Below are positions 7,538 to 16,558 of a stretch of DNA of 64,000 nucleotides, in pieces. Made by a program: the position numbers and the translations under genes. The stretch lies in the NCBI GenBank assembly GCA_963844205.1, contig CAWJNK010000001.1:1550001-1614000 (forward strand). The letters run 5' to 3'. The notes beneath the pieces were generated by a model. That model made no database searches and was not told the origin of the DNA. It saw only the letters and a program-made list of their open reading frames with translations. The stretch comes from DASSUW01 sp963844205 (GTDB taxonomy: Bacteria; Actinomycetota; Thermoleophilia; Solirubrobacterales; Solirubrobacteraceae). Position 1 is the stretch's first letter. Each line of letters begins with the position of its first letter.

Positions 7538-8206
7538 CTACGACGCCACGCCCGCCGGCGTCGGCTGCGGGAAGAGCTCGAGGAAGCGTGCTACGGCGCG
7601 CCGATCGCCCTCGATCGCGATGTCGCCGTCGCGCAGCGCCTCGGCGAGGTCGCGTCGTTCCCAGATCAGCGCCCGGAAGGTCGGGATGTCGGTCTCGATG
7701 ATCGCGTCCGGGTCCTCGGGCGCGCCGCGATCGACGTCGATCGCGCGATCGGCGACGCGGACGCGGAAGGTGTTCTCGCCCAGACGCAGCTCGTAGCCGG
7801 CGTCGAGGTCCCCGGCGGCGTCGGCGTCGAAGAACGTCCCCAGCGCGAGGATGACGGAGTCGGTGCCGACGGGGGCGTCGGGCGGGAAGGACGGCGAGCG
7901 GATGGCCCAGGCGCCGAGCGACATCACGATCGGCTTGAGCTCCCGGCCCCAGTCGGTCAGCTCGTAGATCGAGGAGCCGGCGGGCGGCGGCAGCCGGCGG
8001 CGCCGGATGACCGCGGCCTGCTCGAGCTCGCGCAGGCGCTGCGCGAGCACGTTCGGGCTCGACTTGGGGAGCCCGTCGCGCAGATCGGTGAAGCGCTTGG
8101 GGCCGAGCAGCAGCTCGCGCACGACGAGCAGTGCCCAGCGCTCGCCCACGACGTCGAGCGCATGAGCGATCCCGCAGCCGTCCCCGTACGTGCGCATCGT
8201 CGCCAT
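7538..8206 (-). CDS. HxlR-family regulator with SCP2-like C-terminal domain
   Basis: 222 aa. The N-terminal ~100 residues are a MarR/HxlR winged helix (CGIAHALDVVGERWALLVVR, then LLGPKRFTDLRDGLPKSSPN and LAQRLRELEQAAVIRRRRLP). The C-terminal ~90 residues look like an SCP2-type ligand domain (ELRLGENTFRVRVADRAIDV and RALIWERRDLAEALRDGDIA), an arrangement known in some actinobacterial HxlR proteins. It is divergently transcribed from an MFS exporter 68 bp away, so it most likely senses a hydrophobic compound and represses the exporter. Confidence 0.85.
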   Translation of the reverse strand: MATMRTYGDGCGIAHALDVVGERWALLVVRELLLGPKRFTDLRDGLPKSSPNVLAQRLRELEQAAVIRRRRLPPPAGSSIYELTDWGRELKPIVMSLGAWAIRSPSFPPDAPVGTDSVILALGTFFDADAAGDLDAGYELRLGENTFRVRVADRAIDVDRGAPEDPDAIIETDIPTFRALIWERRDLAEALRDGDIAIEGDRRAVARFLELFPQPTPAGVAS

Positions 8207-8218
8207 GACGACCAGTGT

Positions 8219-8256
8219 AGTCCTAGTGTAGGTAACCGTACTTGTTTTCTAGGACT
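8219..8256. promoter_or_regulatory. inverted repeat between HxlR and MFS genes, candidate operator
   Basis: AGTCCTAG at 8219-8226 and its exact reverse complement CTAGGACT at 8249-8256 lie between the divergent starts. They are separated by 22 bp, so their centres are about three helical turns apart. A second direct repeat, AGTGTAG, occurs at 8214 and 8225. The position between a regulator and the transporter it likely controls makes it a candidate HxlR operator. Confidence 0.5.
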
Positions 8257-8274
8257 AACTGGTACTGTCGCGCA

Positions 8275-9705
8275 ATGACCACCACCTCTTCCTCGCTCGA
8301 CCCGCGACGCTGGAAGGCGCTCGCGCTGCTCTGTACGGCGTTCTTCATGGTGATCCTGGACTCGGCGATCGTGGTCGTGGCACTGCCCTCGATCGACGCG
8401 GAGCTCGGCTTCTCGACGGGGGACCTGCAGTGGGTGCTGAGCGCCTACCTGCTCAGCTTCGGCGGCCTCCTGCTGCTCGGCGGCCGCGCCGCCGACCTGC
8501 TGGGGCGGCGGCGCCTGTTCATGGTCGGGACCGCGCTGTTCGCGCTCGCGTCGCTCGCGTGCGGCTTGGCGGGATCGGTCACGGTGCTGATCGCGGCACG
8601 CGTCGTCCAGGGCGTGGCGGCGGCGATCATGACGCCGACCGCGCTCTCGATCGTGACGACCACGTTCGGGGAAGGCGCCGAGCGCAACAAGGCACTCGGC
8701 ATCTGGGCCGCCATCGGCGGCATCGGCGCGACCGCCGCGTGGCTGATCGGCGGCCCGATCACCGAGGAGCTCGGCTGGGAGTGGATCTTCTTCATCAACG
8801 TCCCGGTGGCGCTCGCCGTGGTCGCGCTCAGCCCGGTGCTGCTGCGCGAGAGCCGCAATCGCGAGCACGGGCGGCGGTTCGACATCGCCGGCGCGGTGAC
8901 CATCACGGCCGCGCTCGTGGCACTCGTCTACGCCGTCGTCGAGGCGCCGGAGGCGGGCTGGGCGAGCGGCCAGACCCTCGGCCTGCTGGCGCTCGCGGCC
9001 ACGCTGCTCGCGCTCTTCGTCGCGATCGAGGCGCGCTCGGCGGCACCGCTCGCGCCGCTGCGCGTGTTCCGCTCGCGCGCGCTGGTCGGCGGCAACCTCA
9101 TGCTGTTCACGCTCGGCATGCTCGCCTTCGGGATGCCGTTCGTGCTCACGCAGTACGCGCAGAACGTGCTGCACTACTCGCCGCTGGAGTTCGGGCTCGC
9201 CTCGGTCGTCATGCCGGTGACGGCGGCGATCGGCTCGATCACGGGACAGGCGATCGCGACCAGGGGCGGCCTGGGCGCGATCAGCATCGTCGGCATGACC
9301 CTGACCGGCCTGGGCTGCCTGCTGCTGACCCAGGTGTCCGTCGACGGCAGCTATCTCGGCGACATCTTCCTCCCGCTGCTGGTCTTCGGCCCCGGCCTCG
9401 GCGCCGCGTACGTCGCGGGCTCGATCGGCTCGCTCGCCGGCGTCGCCGAGGCCGACGCGGGGCTGGCCTCGGGGCTCAACAACTCCTCGTTCCAGATCGG
9501 CGGAGCCGTCGGCGTCGCGATCCTCTCGACCGTCGCCGTCTCCCAAGCCGAGGGCAGCGACCCGCTCGCCGCGCTCACGAACGGCTTCCAGTCCGCGTTC
9601 GCGACCGCGATCATCTTCGCCGCGGCCGGAGTGCTGGTCGCGATCGCGCTGCTCGGACGGCTCCGCCTCCCGGTGCCGGCTCGTCCAGTCGTCCAGACCG
9701 ACTAG
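8275..9705 (+). CDS. MFS drug exporter, DHA2 (14-TM) type
   Basis: 476 aa from ATG 8275; an upstream ATG at 8242 is less likely because it sits in the candidate operator. Hydrophobic segments run through the whole protein. The MFS motif A equivalent is LLLGGRAADLLGRRRLFMVG after TM2, and FFMVILDSAIVVVALPSID is the typical DHA2 TM1 with the D of motif D1. NNSSFQIGGAVGVAILSTVA matches late-TM family patterns. Such proteins export drugs or other amphiphiles by proton antiport across the inner membrane. Confidence 0.88.
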   Translation: MTTTSSSLDPRRWKALALLCTAFFMVILDSAIVVVALPSIDAELGFSTGDLQWVLSAYLLSFGGLLLLGGRAADLLGRRRLFMVGTALFALASLACGLAGSVTVLIAARVVQGVAAAIMTPTALSIVTTTFGEGAERNKALGIWAAIGGIGATAAWLIGGPITEELGWEWIFFINVPVALAVVALSPVLLRESRNREHGRRFDIAGAVTITAALVALVYAVVEAPEAGWASGQTLGLLALAATLLALFVAIEARSAAPLAPLRVFRSRALVGGNLMLFTLGMLAFGMPFVLTQYAQNVLHYSPLEFGLASVVMPVTAAIGSITGQAIATRGGLGAISIVGMTLTGLGCLLLTQVSVDGSYLGDIFLPLLVFGPGLGAAYVAGSIGSLAGVAEADAGLASGLNNSSFQIGGAVGVAILSTVAVSQAEGSDPLAALTNGFQSAFATAIIFAAAGVLVAIALLGRLRLPVPARPVVQTD

Positions 9706-9765
9706 TTCGGCGGCGCGGTCCCTCTACCCTCACCGGAAACCAGATCGACGGCAAGGAGGACCACC

Positions 9766-10263
9766 GTGCTCTCGAGAACCTTGATACTGGCGTGCGCCAT
9801 CGCCGCCCTTTCGGCGGCGCCGGCGCTCGCAGGCCCGACGAAGGTCCGCGGTACGTTCCAGACGCTGCCCGCCGGGACGGCCATGGGGCTTGACATCGAC
9901 GGAACCGCGACGCTGACGCGGAGCGCCGCCGGCACGGAAGCCAAGATCGTCGTCAAGGGGCTCGCACCGGCGACGACCTACGCGGCGCATCTGCACAATG
10001 CGCCGTGCTCGGCGGCGGACCCCGGCGGCTCCCACTACAAGCACGATCCCGCCGGCCCCAGCATGCCGCCCAACGAGCTCTGGCTGTCGTCGACCGACGA
10101 CCCGATGTTCGGGATCCGGGCCAACTCAGCCGGCGTGGCCCACGCGCGCGGGAGCGCGGACTGGGTCGCGCGCCCCGAGGCGCAGTCCATCGTGGTCCAT
10201 GCCATCCCGCCGGGCGGCACCACCGCCGGTGGCCCGAAGATCGCGTGCGCCGATCTCAGGTGA
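9766..10263 (+). CDS. secreted Cu/Zn-superoxide-dismutase-like protein
   Basis: 165 aa, GTG start with a strong AAGGAGG site. A Sec signal peptide covers residues 1-22 (LILACAIAALSAAPALAG). The mature part resembles the SODC beta barrel: AAHLHNAPCSAADPGGSHY aligns with the copper-binding HxH plus disulfide Cys region, and SIVVHAIPPGGTTAGGPKIA with the C-terminal VH...IACG strand. Several canonical metal ligands and the active-site Arg are not clearly present, so it may be a CHRD/SOD-fold protein without dismutase activity. A Cys pair (about 86 and 162) could form the SOD disulfide. Confidence 0.65.
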   Translation: MLSRTLILACAIAALSAAPALAGPTKVRGTFQTLPAGTAMGLDIDGTATLTRSAAGTEAKIVVKGLAPATTYAAHLHNAPCSAADPGGSHYKHDPAGPSMPPNELWLSSTDDPMFGIRANSAGVAHARGSADWVARPEAQSIVVHAIPPGGTTAGGPKIACADLR

Positions 10264-10375
10264 CGCGCTAGACTGATACATCCGATCTTTCGGGTGCTCG
10301 AAGTGGTACAGGGACCACGTGTACGGGCAGAACGCATGAAGTAGTCGGACGAATCGTCATCGTTGGGAGGCGGAG

Positions 10376-13222
10376 ATGACTCGACGGACAGCACTGGTCG
10401 CGATCGTGATGGCCATCGGCATCGGGATGGCCGCGGCTCAGCCTGCTCAGGCGCAGCTGCAGCATCCACGTCAGGAGTGGATGCGCAACTCGACCGCCGG
10501 CCTGTTCCTGCACTGGGGCATGTTCACGGAGCCGAAGCACCTCGACTGCGCGGAGTGGGAGAAGGCCGTCACCGACGGCGGCTGGACCCCGGACTACTGG
10601 GTCCGCGAGGCGCAGAAGCTGCACGCGTCGTACCTCGTCCTCACCACGTTCCACAGCCGTCTCGGCTACGCGCGGCCGTGGCCCTCGAAGATCCCGGGCA
10701 GCTGCGCCACCCAGCGCGACTTCCTCGGCGAGACGATCGCTGCGGCAAAGGCCGAGGGCCTGAAGGTCATCCTCTACATGACCGACGACCCGCAGTGGCA
10801 CAACGAGCAGAAGATCGAGACGCTCGACTCCGCCGCCTACTCCGCCTACAAGGGCAAGGAGGTCGACCTCACGACGCGTGACGGCTTCGGCGAGTACAGC
10901 TACGACCTGTTCTTCGAGGTGATGGAGAAGTACGAGGACCTCGGGGGCTTCTGGATCGACAACGACAACGCGTACTGGGAGCGCAACCACCTGTACGAGC
11001 AGATCCGCGAGCGGCGCCCGTCCTGGCTGTTGAGCAACAACAACGAGGACACGCCGATCATGGACACGGTCTCGAACGAGCAGAAGACCGGCATGACGCC
11101 GGACTACGACTACCCGCAGGCGGTCTGGACGCCGATGCCGCGCCTGACCGAGGCCGACTACAAGCTGCCCACCAGCGGCCAGTGGTGGTGGGACGGCAAC
11201 GACTCGGTGGTCGACTACGACCTCAGCGTCGGCCGCTACATCACGAACGCGGGATCCTCGATCAAGTCGCTGATGGCCGAGACGGCGATGGTCAACGGCA
11301 AGTTCCCGCCGCGCCAGGAGGCCTTCAACAACTTCATGGCGGACTACCTCCGGCCGATCTGGAAGTCGATCGGCGGGACCGAGGGCGGCGGCTACATGTA
11401 CGGCGGCATGCAGCCCGGCGCGTTCAACGACGGCGCGCACGGGGTCATCACGGTCGACAAGGACGACCCCGACACCCAGTACGTCCACGTCACCACCAAG
11501 CCGCGGTTCGAGGACATGGTCCGCGTCCGCGACAACGGCTACAAGGTCACCGCGGTCTCCGACGTGCGGACGGGCGCGCCGCTGCGGTTCAACCAGTCCG
11601 GCGGCTACCTGACGATCCTCGGCGTCGACCGCTGGGACGAGTACGACACCGTCTTCGAGGTCACCACCGACGGCCGGCAGGGCCTCTATCCGCAGCACAC
11701 GATCAAGGCCTCCGCTCCGGCTCTCACGGACGGCAGCTACCTGAGCTACTGGGACGCCGAGCGGAAGGTGCCGGCGACGATCGACCTCGACCTCGGCGCA
11801 CCCAAGCCGTCGTCGTTCCTGGCGATCAACCAGCGCGAGTGGTCGCCCACCTACAACCGCGAGACGTTCGGGCGGGCGGAGGACTCGTCGCGCATCAAGG
11901 ACTACCGCGTGTACGTGAGCGCCGACGGCAAGCGCTGGGGCGAGCCGGTCAAGACCGCGACGATGCCGAGCGCCCGCGGCGTGCAGTTCATCGACATCGG
12001 CCCGCAGCGGTCGCGCTACATCCGTCTCGAGGTGCTCAGCACGTGGGGCACGCCGAAGGTGCCCGAGTACTACAACAAGCTGGCCATCGACGAGCTGTAC
12101 GTCGGCCACGGCTACCCGTACAGCGCCGAGAACCCACTCCCGGGTGAGGCGGAGCGCGGCACCACGAGCGGGTCCGCGACCGTGGTCCAGTGCGACGCCT
12201 GCTCGAACGGGCGCCAGGTCAGGCTCAGCGGCGGCGCGGTGACGCTCGACGGCATCCAGGCCGCCGAGGCGGGCGACCACCGGCTGGCGATCCACTTCAC
12301 CGGCACGGGCGCTTTCGGGGTCAGCGTCAACGGGGCCCCGGCCGTCGACGTGCCGGTCAGTGGGCAGAGCAAGGACGTGCCCGTGCGGACCGCGATCTCC
12401 GTGCCGCTGAAGGCGGGCGCGAACAGCATCCGGTTCACCGGCTCCGGCGAGGTCGGCCTGGACCGGATCGCGGTCACGGCGCTGCCGCCGGCGTCGTACG
12501 TGCCTCGGACGAGGATCGGCGTCGAGCCGTTCACCGCCGGCGTGAAGCCCGGCGGCACGTTCACGCTGTCGGCCGAGCTCCGCCTCGACGACATCGACCC
12601 GGTCGACGACGTCTCGCTGGCGCCGCAGCTTCCGGCCGGCTGGACCATGGAGCCCGGCCCGGCGACCGTGAAGCGCCTGGAGTCGGGGCAGACGCTGACG
12701 GGTTCCTGGACCGTCACGGTGCCCGCGGACGCGACTCCCGGCATGCGGAAGCTGCCGGTCCGGGCGACGTTCGGCGCCTTCGGCCGCCCGCAGCAGTCCA
12801 GCGGGTCGCTGCAGGTGGACGTGATCCCGCCGGGCGTCGTGTCCGAGATCGAGGCCGAGGCGTCGTCGAACACGTTCAGCGGCCAGGCGGCGTCGACGGG
12901 ATGCTTCCTGTGCTCGGGCGGCAGGAAGGTGCGCTTCATCGGCAGCCTCCCGGAGAACCACCTCACCGTCAACGGGATCACTGTCGACGCCGCGGGCCAG
13001 TACGACCTGTACATGGATTACACGGTCAGCGGCACGCGGACGTTCTACGTCAGCGTGAACGGCGGGCCGGCGGTCGCGGTGCCGCTGACGGGCACGAGCT
13101 CGAACGACCCGGTGACGGCGAAGCTCCCCGTGACCCTGGCGGCGGGAGCCAACTCGATCCGGTTCTTCAACGACAACGCGGGCGCGCCTGACCTCGACCG
13201 GATCAGGGTCGCGGTGCCATAG
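10376..13222 (+). CDS. secreted GH29-type (alpha-L-fucosidase-like) glycosidase with carbohydrate-binding modules
   Basis: 948 aa, GGAGG site before ATG 10376, Sec signal ending near AQPAQA. Residues about 30-330 form the catalytic barrel: GLFLHWGMFTEPKH, then HASYLVLTTFHSRLGYARPW, and GGFWIDNDNAYW where the Asp aligns with the GH29 nucleophile. A discoidin/F5-8C-like domain follows (SSFLAINQREWSPTYNRETF through RYIRLEVLSTWGTPKV). Next come a CBM6/35-like module (residues about 590-705), a NEW3-type Ig domain (GGTFTLSAELRLDDIDPVDD onward) and a second CBM-like copy that shares the CSNGRQVRLSGG / CSGGRKVRFIGS pattern. It probably trims fucosylated plant or microbial glycans outside the cell. 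An inverted repeat GTGGT-N6-ACCAC at 10303-10318 lies in its leader. Confidence 0.8.
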   Translation: MTRRTALVAIVMAIGIGMAAAQPAQAQLQHPRQEWMRNSTAGLFLHWGMFTEPKHLDCAEWEKAVTDGGWTPDYWVREAQKLHASYLVLTTFHSRLGYARPWPSKIPGSCATQRDFLGETIAAAKAEGLKVILYMTDDPQWHNEQKIETLDSAAYSAYKGKEVDLTTRDGFGEYSYDLFFEVMEKYEDLGGFWIDNDNAYWERNHLYEQIRERRPSWLLSNNNEDTPIMDTVSNEQKTGMTPDYDYPQAVWTPMPRLTEADYKLPTSGQWWWDGNDSVVDYDLSVGRYITNAGSSIKSLMAETAMVNGKFPPRQEAFNNFMADYLRPIWKSIGGTEGGGYMYGGMQPGAFNDGAHGVITVDKDDPDTQYVHVTTKPRFEDMVRVRDNGYKVTAVSDVRTGAPLRFNQSGGYLTILGVDRWDEYDTVFEVTTDGRQGLYPQHTIKASAPALTDGSYLSYWDAERKVPATIDLDLGAPKPSSFLAINQREWSPTYNRETFGRAEDSSRIKDYRVYVSADGKRWGEPVKTATMPSARGVQFIDIGPQRSRYIRLEVLSTWGTPKVPEYYNKLAIDELYVGHGYPYSAENPLPGEAERGTTSGSATVVQCDACSNGRQVRLSGGAVTLDGIQAAEAGDHRLAIHFTGTGAFGVSVNGAPAVDVPVSGQSKDVPVRTAISVPLKAGANSIRFTGSGEVGLDRIAVTALPPASYVPRTRIGVEPFTAGVKPGGTFTLSAELRLDDIDPVDDVSLAPQLPAGWTMEPGPATVKRLESGQTLTGSWTVTVPADATPGMRKLPVRATFGAFGRPQQSSGSLQVDVIPPGVVSEIEAEASSNTFSGQAASTGCFLCSGGRKVRFIGSLPENHLTVNGITVDAAGQYDLYMDYTVSGTRTFYVSVNGGPAVAVPLTGTSSNDPVTAKLPVTLAAGANSIRFFNDNAGAPDLDRIRVAVP

Positions 13223-13231
13223 ATGCTTTGG

Positions 13232-13255
13232 GGGGCGCGGCTACGGCCGCGCCCC
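13232..13255 (+). terminator. rho-independent-like hairpin after glycosidase gene
   Basis: GGGGCGCGGC (13232-13241) pairs perfectly with GCCGCGCCCC (13246-13255) around a 4-base loop, 10 nt after the glycosidase stop. There is no T-tract, which is common in very GC-rich actinobacteria. Confidence 0.65.
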
Positions 13256-13332
13256 GCAGACCCGCGGCTTCGGCGCGATCCGCGAGCCATGTCATGGGCT
13301 CTACGGCGTCGACACGATCAAGGGTCCGTGAG

Positions 13333-14484
13333 CTATCCCACGGGGAGCAACCCGCGCGGCGCCGCGTGCAGCCGCTCGGCGCCGCTCTCGGTGACAAGCA
13401 GCAGCTCGCCGGTCTGAACGCCCGCGGTCTCGTCGCGCGTGACGACGTTCGGCTGCACGACGACGGTCATGCCCGCCTCGAAGGTGAAGTCCGGCATCGC
13501 GCCGAGCGCGCGGCTCCGGCTTCCGAGCACCGGCGGCAGGTAGCCGCCGACGAAGCCGTGGACCAGGTCGTCGCGGATCGTGAAGCCCGCGTCCTCGATC
13601 ACGCCGGAAGCCTCCACCAGCTCCGCCGCGGTCGCCCCCGGGCGCAGCCGGGCGGCGATGGCGTCGAACGCCGCCTCTGCGACGTCATGCAGCTCGCGGT
13701 AGAGCGCCGTCGGCTCCGCCGCGACCGTGAACGTCCGTAGCACCTGCCCGGGGTGGTCCCACCACGAGGCGCTGAGCTCGCACACGAGCGCGTCGCCCGC
13801 CTCGAGCCGGCGCCCCGACGGCCACTGCGCGGGCACGGCCATCGCCGGCCGGTCCATCGGCGTGGCCGCGAAGTAGTGGATGTGGGTGGTGCCGCCGTCG
13901 GCGAGATAAGCGGCCTCGACGAATGCCCCCAGCTCACGCTCGTCGACCCCCGGGCGAGCGCCGGCGCGCAGCGCCCCGAGCCCGCGGTCGGTCAGCTCGC
14001 AGCCGATCCGCAGCCACTCGAGCTCCTCGGCGGACTTGACGAGCCGCAGCCGCGTGTAGTCGGCGTCGAGGCTGACGAGCGCGCCGGCCACATCCGCCAA
14101 CGCGCCCGCGGCGCGCCACGGCAACGGCCCGATTACGCCGAGATGCCGCCCGGTGGCGCCGCGCTCCCGCAGCGCGGCGAGCGGGAGCTCGACGCCTCGC
14201 CCCTCGCACGCCCGCACGTCCGCCTCGGTGGCCATCCGGCGGGCATTCGGCACGTGGTTGTAGAAGTCGACGAACAGGATGTCCGGCTCGCCGGGGGTGA
14301 CGACGACGTACGCCTCGCGCGTCACCGGCCAGCGCGTGAGCCACCCGACCGCTGTCCCGAATCGGTTCGCACCGTAGATCAGCAGGTGGTCGACCTCGCG
14401 CTCGGCCATGACGCGCACGATCGCCGAGCGCCGGCGCTCCATCTCGGCGCCGCTGAAGCGCGGGTAGAGCTCGGGCGAGTTCAA
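13333..14484 (-). CDS. M24-family metallopeptidase (Xaa-Pro aminopeptidase-like)
   Basis: 383 aa from a TTG at 14484 that overlaps the upstream stop as TTGA; an ATG at 14442 is the alternative but would cut a family-like N-terminus (LYPRFSGAEMERRRSAIVRV). The creatinase-like N-terminal domain is followed by the pita-bread fold from about residue 165 (LRLVKSAEELEWLRIGCEL). The expected metal ligands are partly replaced: the His region reads THIHYFAATP, the D-x-D area reads GDALVCELSASWW (one Asp, one Glu), and late segments are DDLVHGFVGGYLPP and VVVQPNVVT with a Gln where Glu is expected. It is a genuine M24 fold but may have altered chemistry, like creatinase or non-metallo relatives. Confidence 0.75.
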   Translation of the reverse strand: MNSPELYPRFSGAEMERRRSAIVRVMAEREVDHLLIYGANRFGTAVGWLTRWPVTREAYVVVTPGEPDILFVDFYNHVPNARRMATEADVRACEGRGVELPLAALRERGATGRHLGVIGPLPWRAAGALADVAGALVSLDADYTRLRLVKSAEELEWLRIGCELTDRGLGALRAGARPGVDERELGAFVEAAYLADGGTTHIHYFAATPMDRPAMAVPAQWPSGRRLEAGDALVCELSASWWDHPGQVLRTFTVAAEPTALYRELHDVAEAAFDAIAARLRPGATAAELVEASGVIEDAGFTIRDDLVHGFVGGYLPPVLGSRSRALGAMPDFTFEAGMTVVVQPNVVTRDETAGVQTGELLLVTESGAERLHAAPRGLLPVG

Positions 14485-14830
14485 GGCACGCGTGCGGCCC
14501 GCAGCGCCTGAGCGTCGACCGCCGTCGAACCGTCCATCCGCGCAGCGTTCCACGTCGTGCCGACGGCTGCTGCACGCTCGTCGACGCCGGCGGCGGCCCA
14601 CGCTTCGGCGGCGTGGAGCGCGCTGCGGCGTGCGCTGTCGGCCGTCCGCATGGCGCCGGGTCGACGTGCCCACCGACGCGTCGGTCGCCTACCCGCGCTC
14701 GGCCGAGCTGGCCTGAGCGCCGCGAACGGGGCAGACGCGGGTTCGAACGATGCAATCTGGCCGCCTCGAGCAGCTGGGCACGACGCGCACCGGGCTCGAA
14801 CTCGACGCCCGGAAGCCGCACGGTGGTCAT
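14481..14830 (-). pseudogene. degenerate ORF preceding the M24 peptidase
   Basis: An ATG at 14830 opens a coding-like stretch (MTTVRLPGVEFEPGARRAQL). It continues naturally only in a different frame, which ends with ARRSALHAAEAWAAAGVDER and a TGA at 14481 that overlaps the peptidase start. No single frame reads through. Either a frameshifted small gene translationally coupled to the peptidase or chance. Family not recognised. Confidence 0.3.
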
Positions 14831-14892
14831 AGCGCCAACGTGGCACATTCCGAGGTCGCCAGCCATCATCCGTTCGGCTGATCAGGGGGCGG

Positions 14893-15996
14893 TCACGCCT
14901 CCACCGGCAGGCGCGCGATACCGCGCGTGTTGTGGGTCGGGACGCGTTCGACCGGCCCGGCGATCCGGTACTCGGGCATCGCCGTCAGGACCTCCTCGAG
15001 CACGACTCGGCCCTCGAGCCGTGCGAGCGGCGCGCCGAGGCAGTGGTGGATGCCCTCACCGAACGCCAGGTTGCGCTGGACCGGCCGCGAGAGGTCGAGC
15101 TCGTGCGCCCGTTCCCAGCGGCGCTCGTCGCGATTGGCCGCGCCCCACAGCAGCACGACGCGATCGCCGACCGCGATCGGCGCGCCGTGGAGTTCGACCG
15201 CGCGCGTCGCGGTGCGGACCTGGTGCTGGACCGGCGACTCGAACCGCAGGATCTCCTCGACCGCGTCGGGAATGCGCGCCGGGTCTCGGGCCAGCACCGC
15301 GCGCTGGGCCGGGTGGTCGTGCAGGACGACGAGCGCATTCCCGATGAAGTCGGCGACCGTCTCGGTGCCGGCTACGAAGAGCAGGATCAACAGGCCGCGC
15401 AGCTCGCCGGGACGCAGCGCACCGGTTTGCTCGGCGCCGACGATGTCGCTCATCAGGTCCGCCCGGGGCCGCGTGCGCCGGCGCTCGGCCAGGTCAGCGA
15501 ACAAGTCGCCCAGCTCGCGAGCGGCGGCGGCCGCGCCGGCGCCGACCGTCTCGCTGCCCTCGTCGCGATGGACGATGCGCTTGAGCAGCTCCGCCAGCAC
15601 CGTCGGGTCGACGTGGTCGGCCCCGAGCAGCCGCGCGATCACCCGAACGGGCACGGCCCAGGCCAGGCGGTCGGCGGCATCGATGCGACCGCGGCCGCAC
15701 GCGCGGACCGCGCGCCGGGCTTCGTCCCGCACCGCCTCCTCGAACTCACGCACGCGGGCGGGCGTGAACGCGTGCCGCACGACGCGCCGCAGCCGGTCGT
15801 GATCGGGCGGGTCGGCGGAGATGAAGTTGCCCGCGCCGGTCAGCGACAGCGTGTCGTCCAGGTTCACGCCGTTCGCGCTCGAGTGGGTCGTCCAGTCGCG
15901 CGCCGCGGCTTGGACGTCGGCGAACCGCGACAGCGCCCAGAAGCCGCGCTCCTCGTTGCGATACGCGGGCGCCCCGGCGCGCAGCCGGCGGTACAC
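14893..15996 (-). CDS. cytochrome P450 (N-terminal start unresolved)
   Basis: 367 aa from GTG 15996. I-helix oxygen-binding motif FVAGTETVADF; the K-helix ExxR is EEILR; heme-binding loop is FGEGIHHCLGAPLARLEGRV with the axial Cys. All are in normal order for a soluble bacterial P450 (CYP107/CYP105-like length). Coding similarity continues upstream of the GTG for about 18 codons (TTVFDPLTARGDELYD matches usual P450 N-termini), but no ATG, GTG or TTG occurs before the in-frame TAG at 16060-16062. The first codon of that stretch is ATC at 16048-16050, so an ATC start or a lost start codon is possible. Needs ferredoxin partners not encoded nearby; substrate unknown. Confidence 0.88.
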   Translation of the reverse strand: MYRRLRAGAPAYRNEERGFWALSRFADVQAAARDWTTHSSANGVNLDDTLSLTGAGNFISADPPDHDRLRRVVRHAFTPARVREFEEAVRDEARRAVRACGRGRIDAADRLAWAVPVRVIARLLGADHVDPTVLAELLKRIVHRDEGSETVGAGAAAAARELGDLFADLAERRRTRPRADLMSDIVGAEQTGALRPGELRGLLILLFVAGTETVADFIGNALVVLHDHPAQRAVLARDPARIPDAVEEILRFESPVQHQVRTATRAVELHGAPIAVGDRVVLLWGAANRDERRWERAHELDLSRPVQRNLAFGEGIHHCLGAPLARLEGRVVLEEVLTAMPEYRIAGPVERVPTHNTRGIARLPVEA

Positions 15997-16332
15997 GTCA
16001 TACAGCTCGTCGCCGCGGGCGGTGAGCGGGTCGAAGACCGTCGTAGAGATCCAATGACCCTACCTCGCTCCGGCCGACGCGCGGAGGCCCAATTCTGACC
16101 GCGCAACCTGAGCTCGATCGACGGCGTCCAGCATGCGCCTCGCAGAAAAATCGGTGAGCTCGAGCCCGACCGACGGTTACCAGCTCGCGAGTCACCGCTC
16201 GGACGACGCTGTTCAGCTTCACGGCGACGGGGCAGGTGCGTCTCACATCCGCGCACGGAACGGGGCGCGCGGGGAGATCTGGCGCCGGCCGGCTCGCGCA
16301 GGGGACGCGGCGGCGCCGAGCAGGGAGGACCT

Positions 16333-16506
16333 ATGTCCAGGTTTCGAGTAGTGATGCTGGTCGCTGCGGCGGTGGTCGTCGGCGGGTTCGCGCTGTTGCC
16401 AAGGACAACGTCCAGGCCGGCGTCAGGGCGGTCGACCGCGCCGGCAATCGCAGCCCCGTCGCCACGCCGTGAGGCGATGGCGGCCCTGCGCATGATCGGC
16501 GTCTGA
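16333..16506 (+). pseudogene. signal-peptide ORF fused to an M28-peptidase C-terminal relic
   Basis: The frame from ATG 16333 (GGGAGG site) gives a 57-aa product with a plausible signal peptide (VVMLVAAAVVVGGFALLP) and then a Pro/Arg-rich tail. From about 16396 the +2 frame reads AKDNVQAGVRAVDRAGNRSP and VATP-stop at 16472, which is the hallmark end of secreted M28-family aminopeptidases. The simplest reading is that a large internal deletion joined a signal sequence to the last ~25 codons of a peptidase out of frame. Confidence 0.6.
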
Positions 16507-16512
16507 TCCGTG

Positions 16513-16547
16513 GCACCCCGGGGCGGCATCCGCGCCGCCCCGGGTGC
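16513..16547. terminator. bidirectional hairpin between convergent genes
   Basis: GCACCCCGGGGCGGC at 16513-16527 pairs with GCCGCCCCGGGTGC at 16534-16547 (one bulge, 6-base loop). It sits between the convergent ORF ending at 16506 and the phoX-like gene ending at 16559, so it can serve both. Confidence 0.75.
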
Positions 16548-16558
16548 TCACGGTCTCG

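Noticed and set aside
10268..12961. An 897-codon antisense open frame opposite the GH29 glycosidase
   Set aside because: Arg/Pro/Val-rich low-complexity translation with no domain. It mirrors a real gene with clear signal peptide, catalytic and binding modules; long antisense frames are expected at this GC content.
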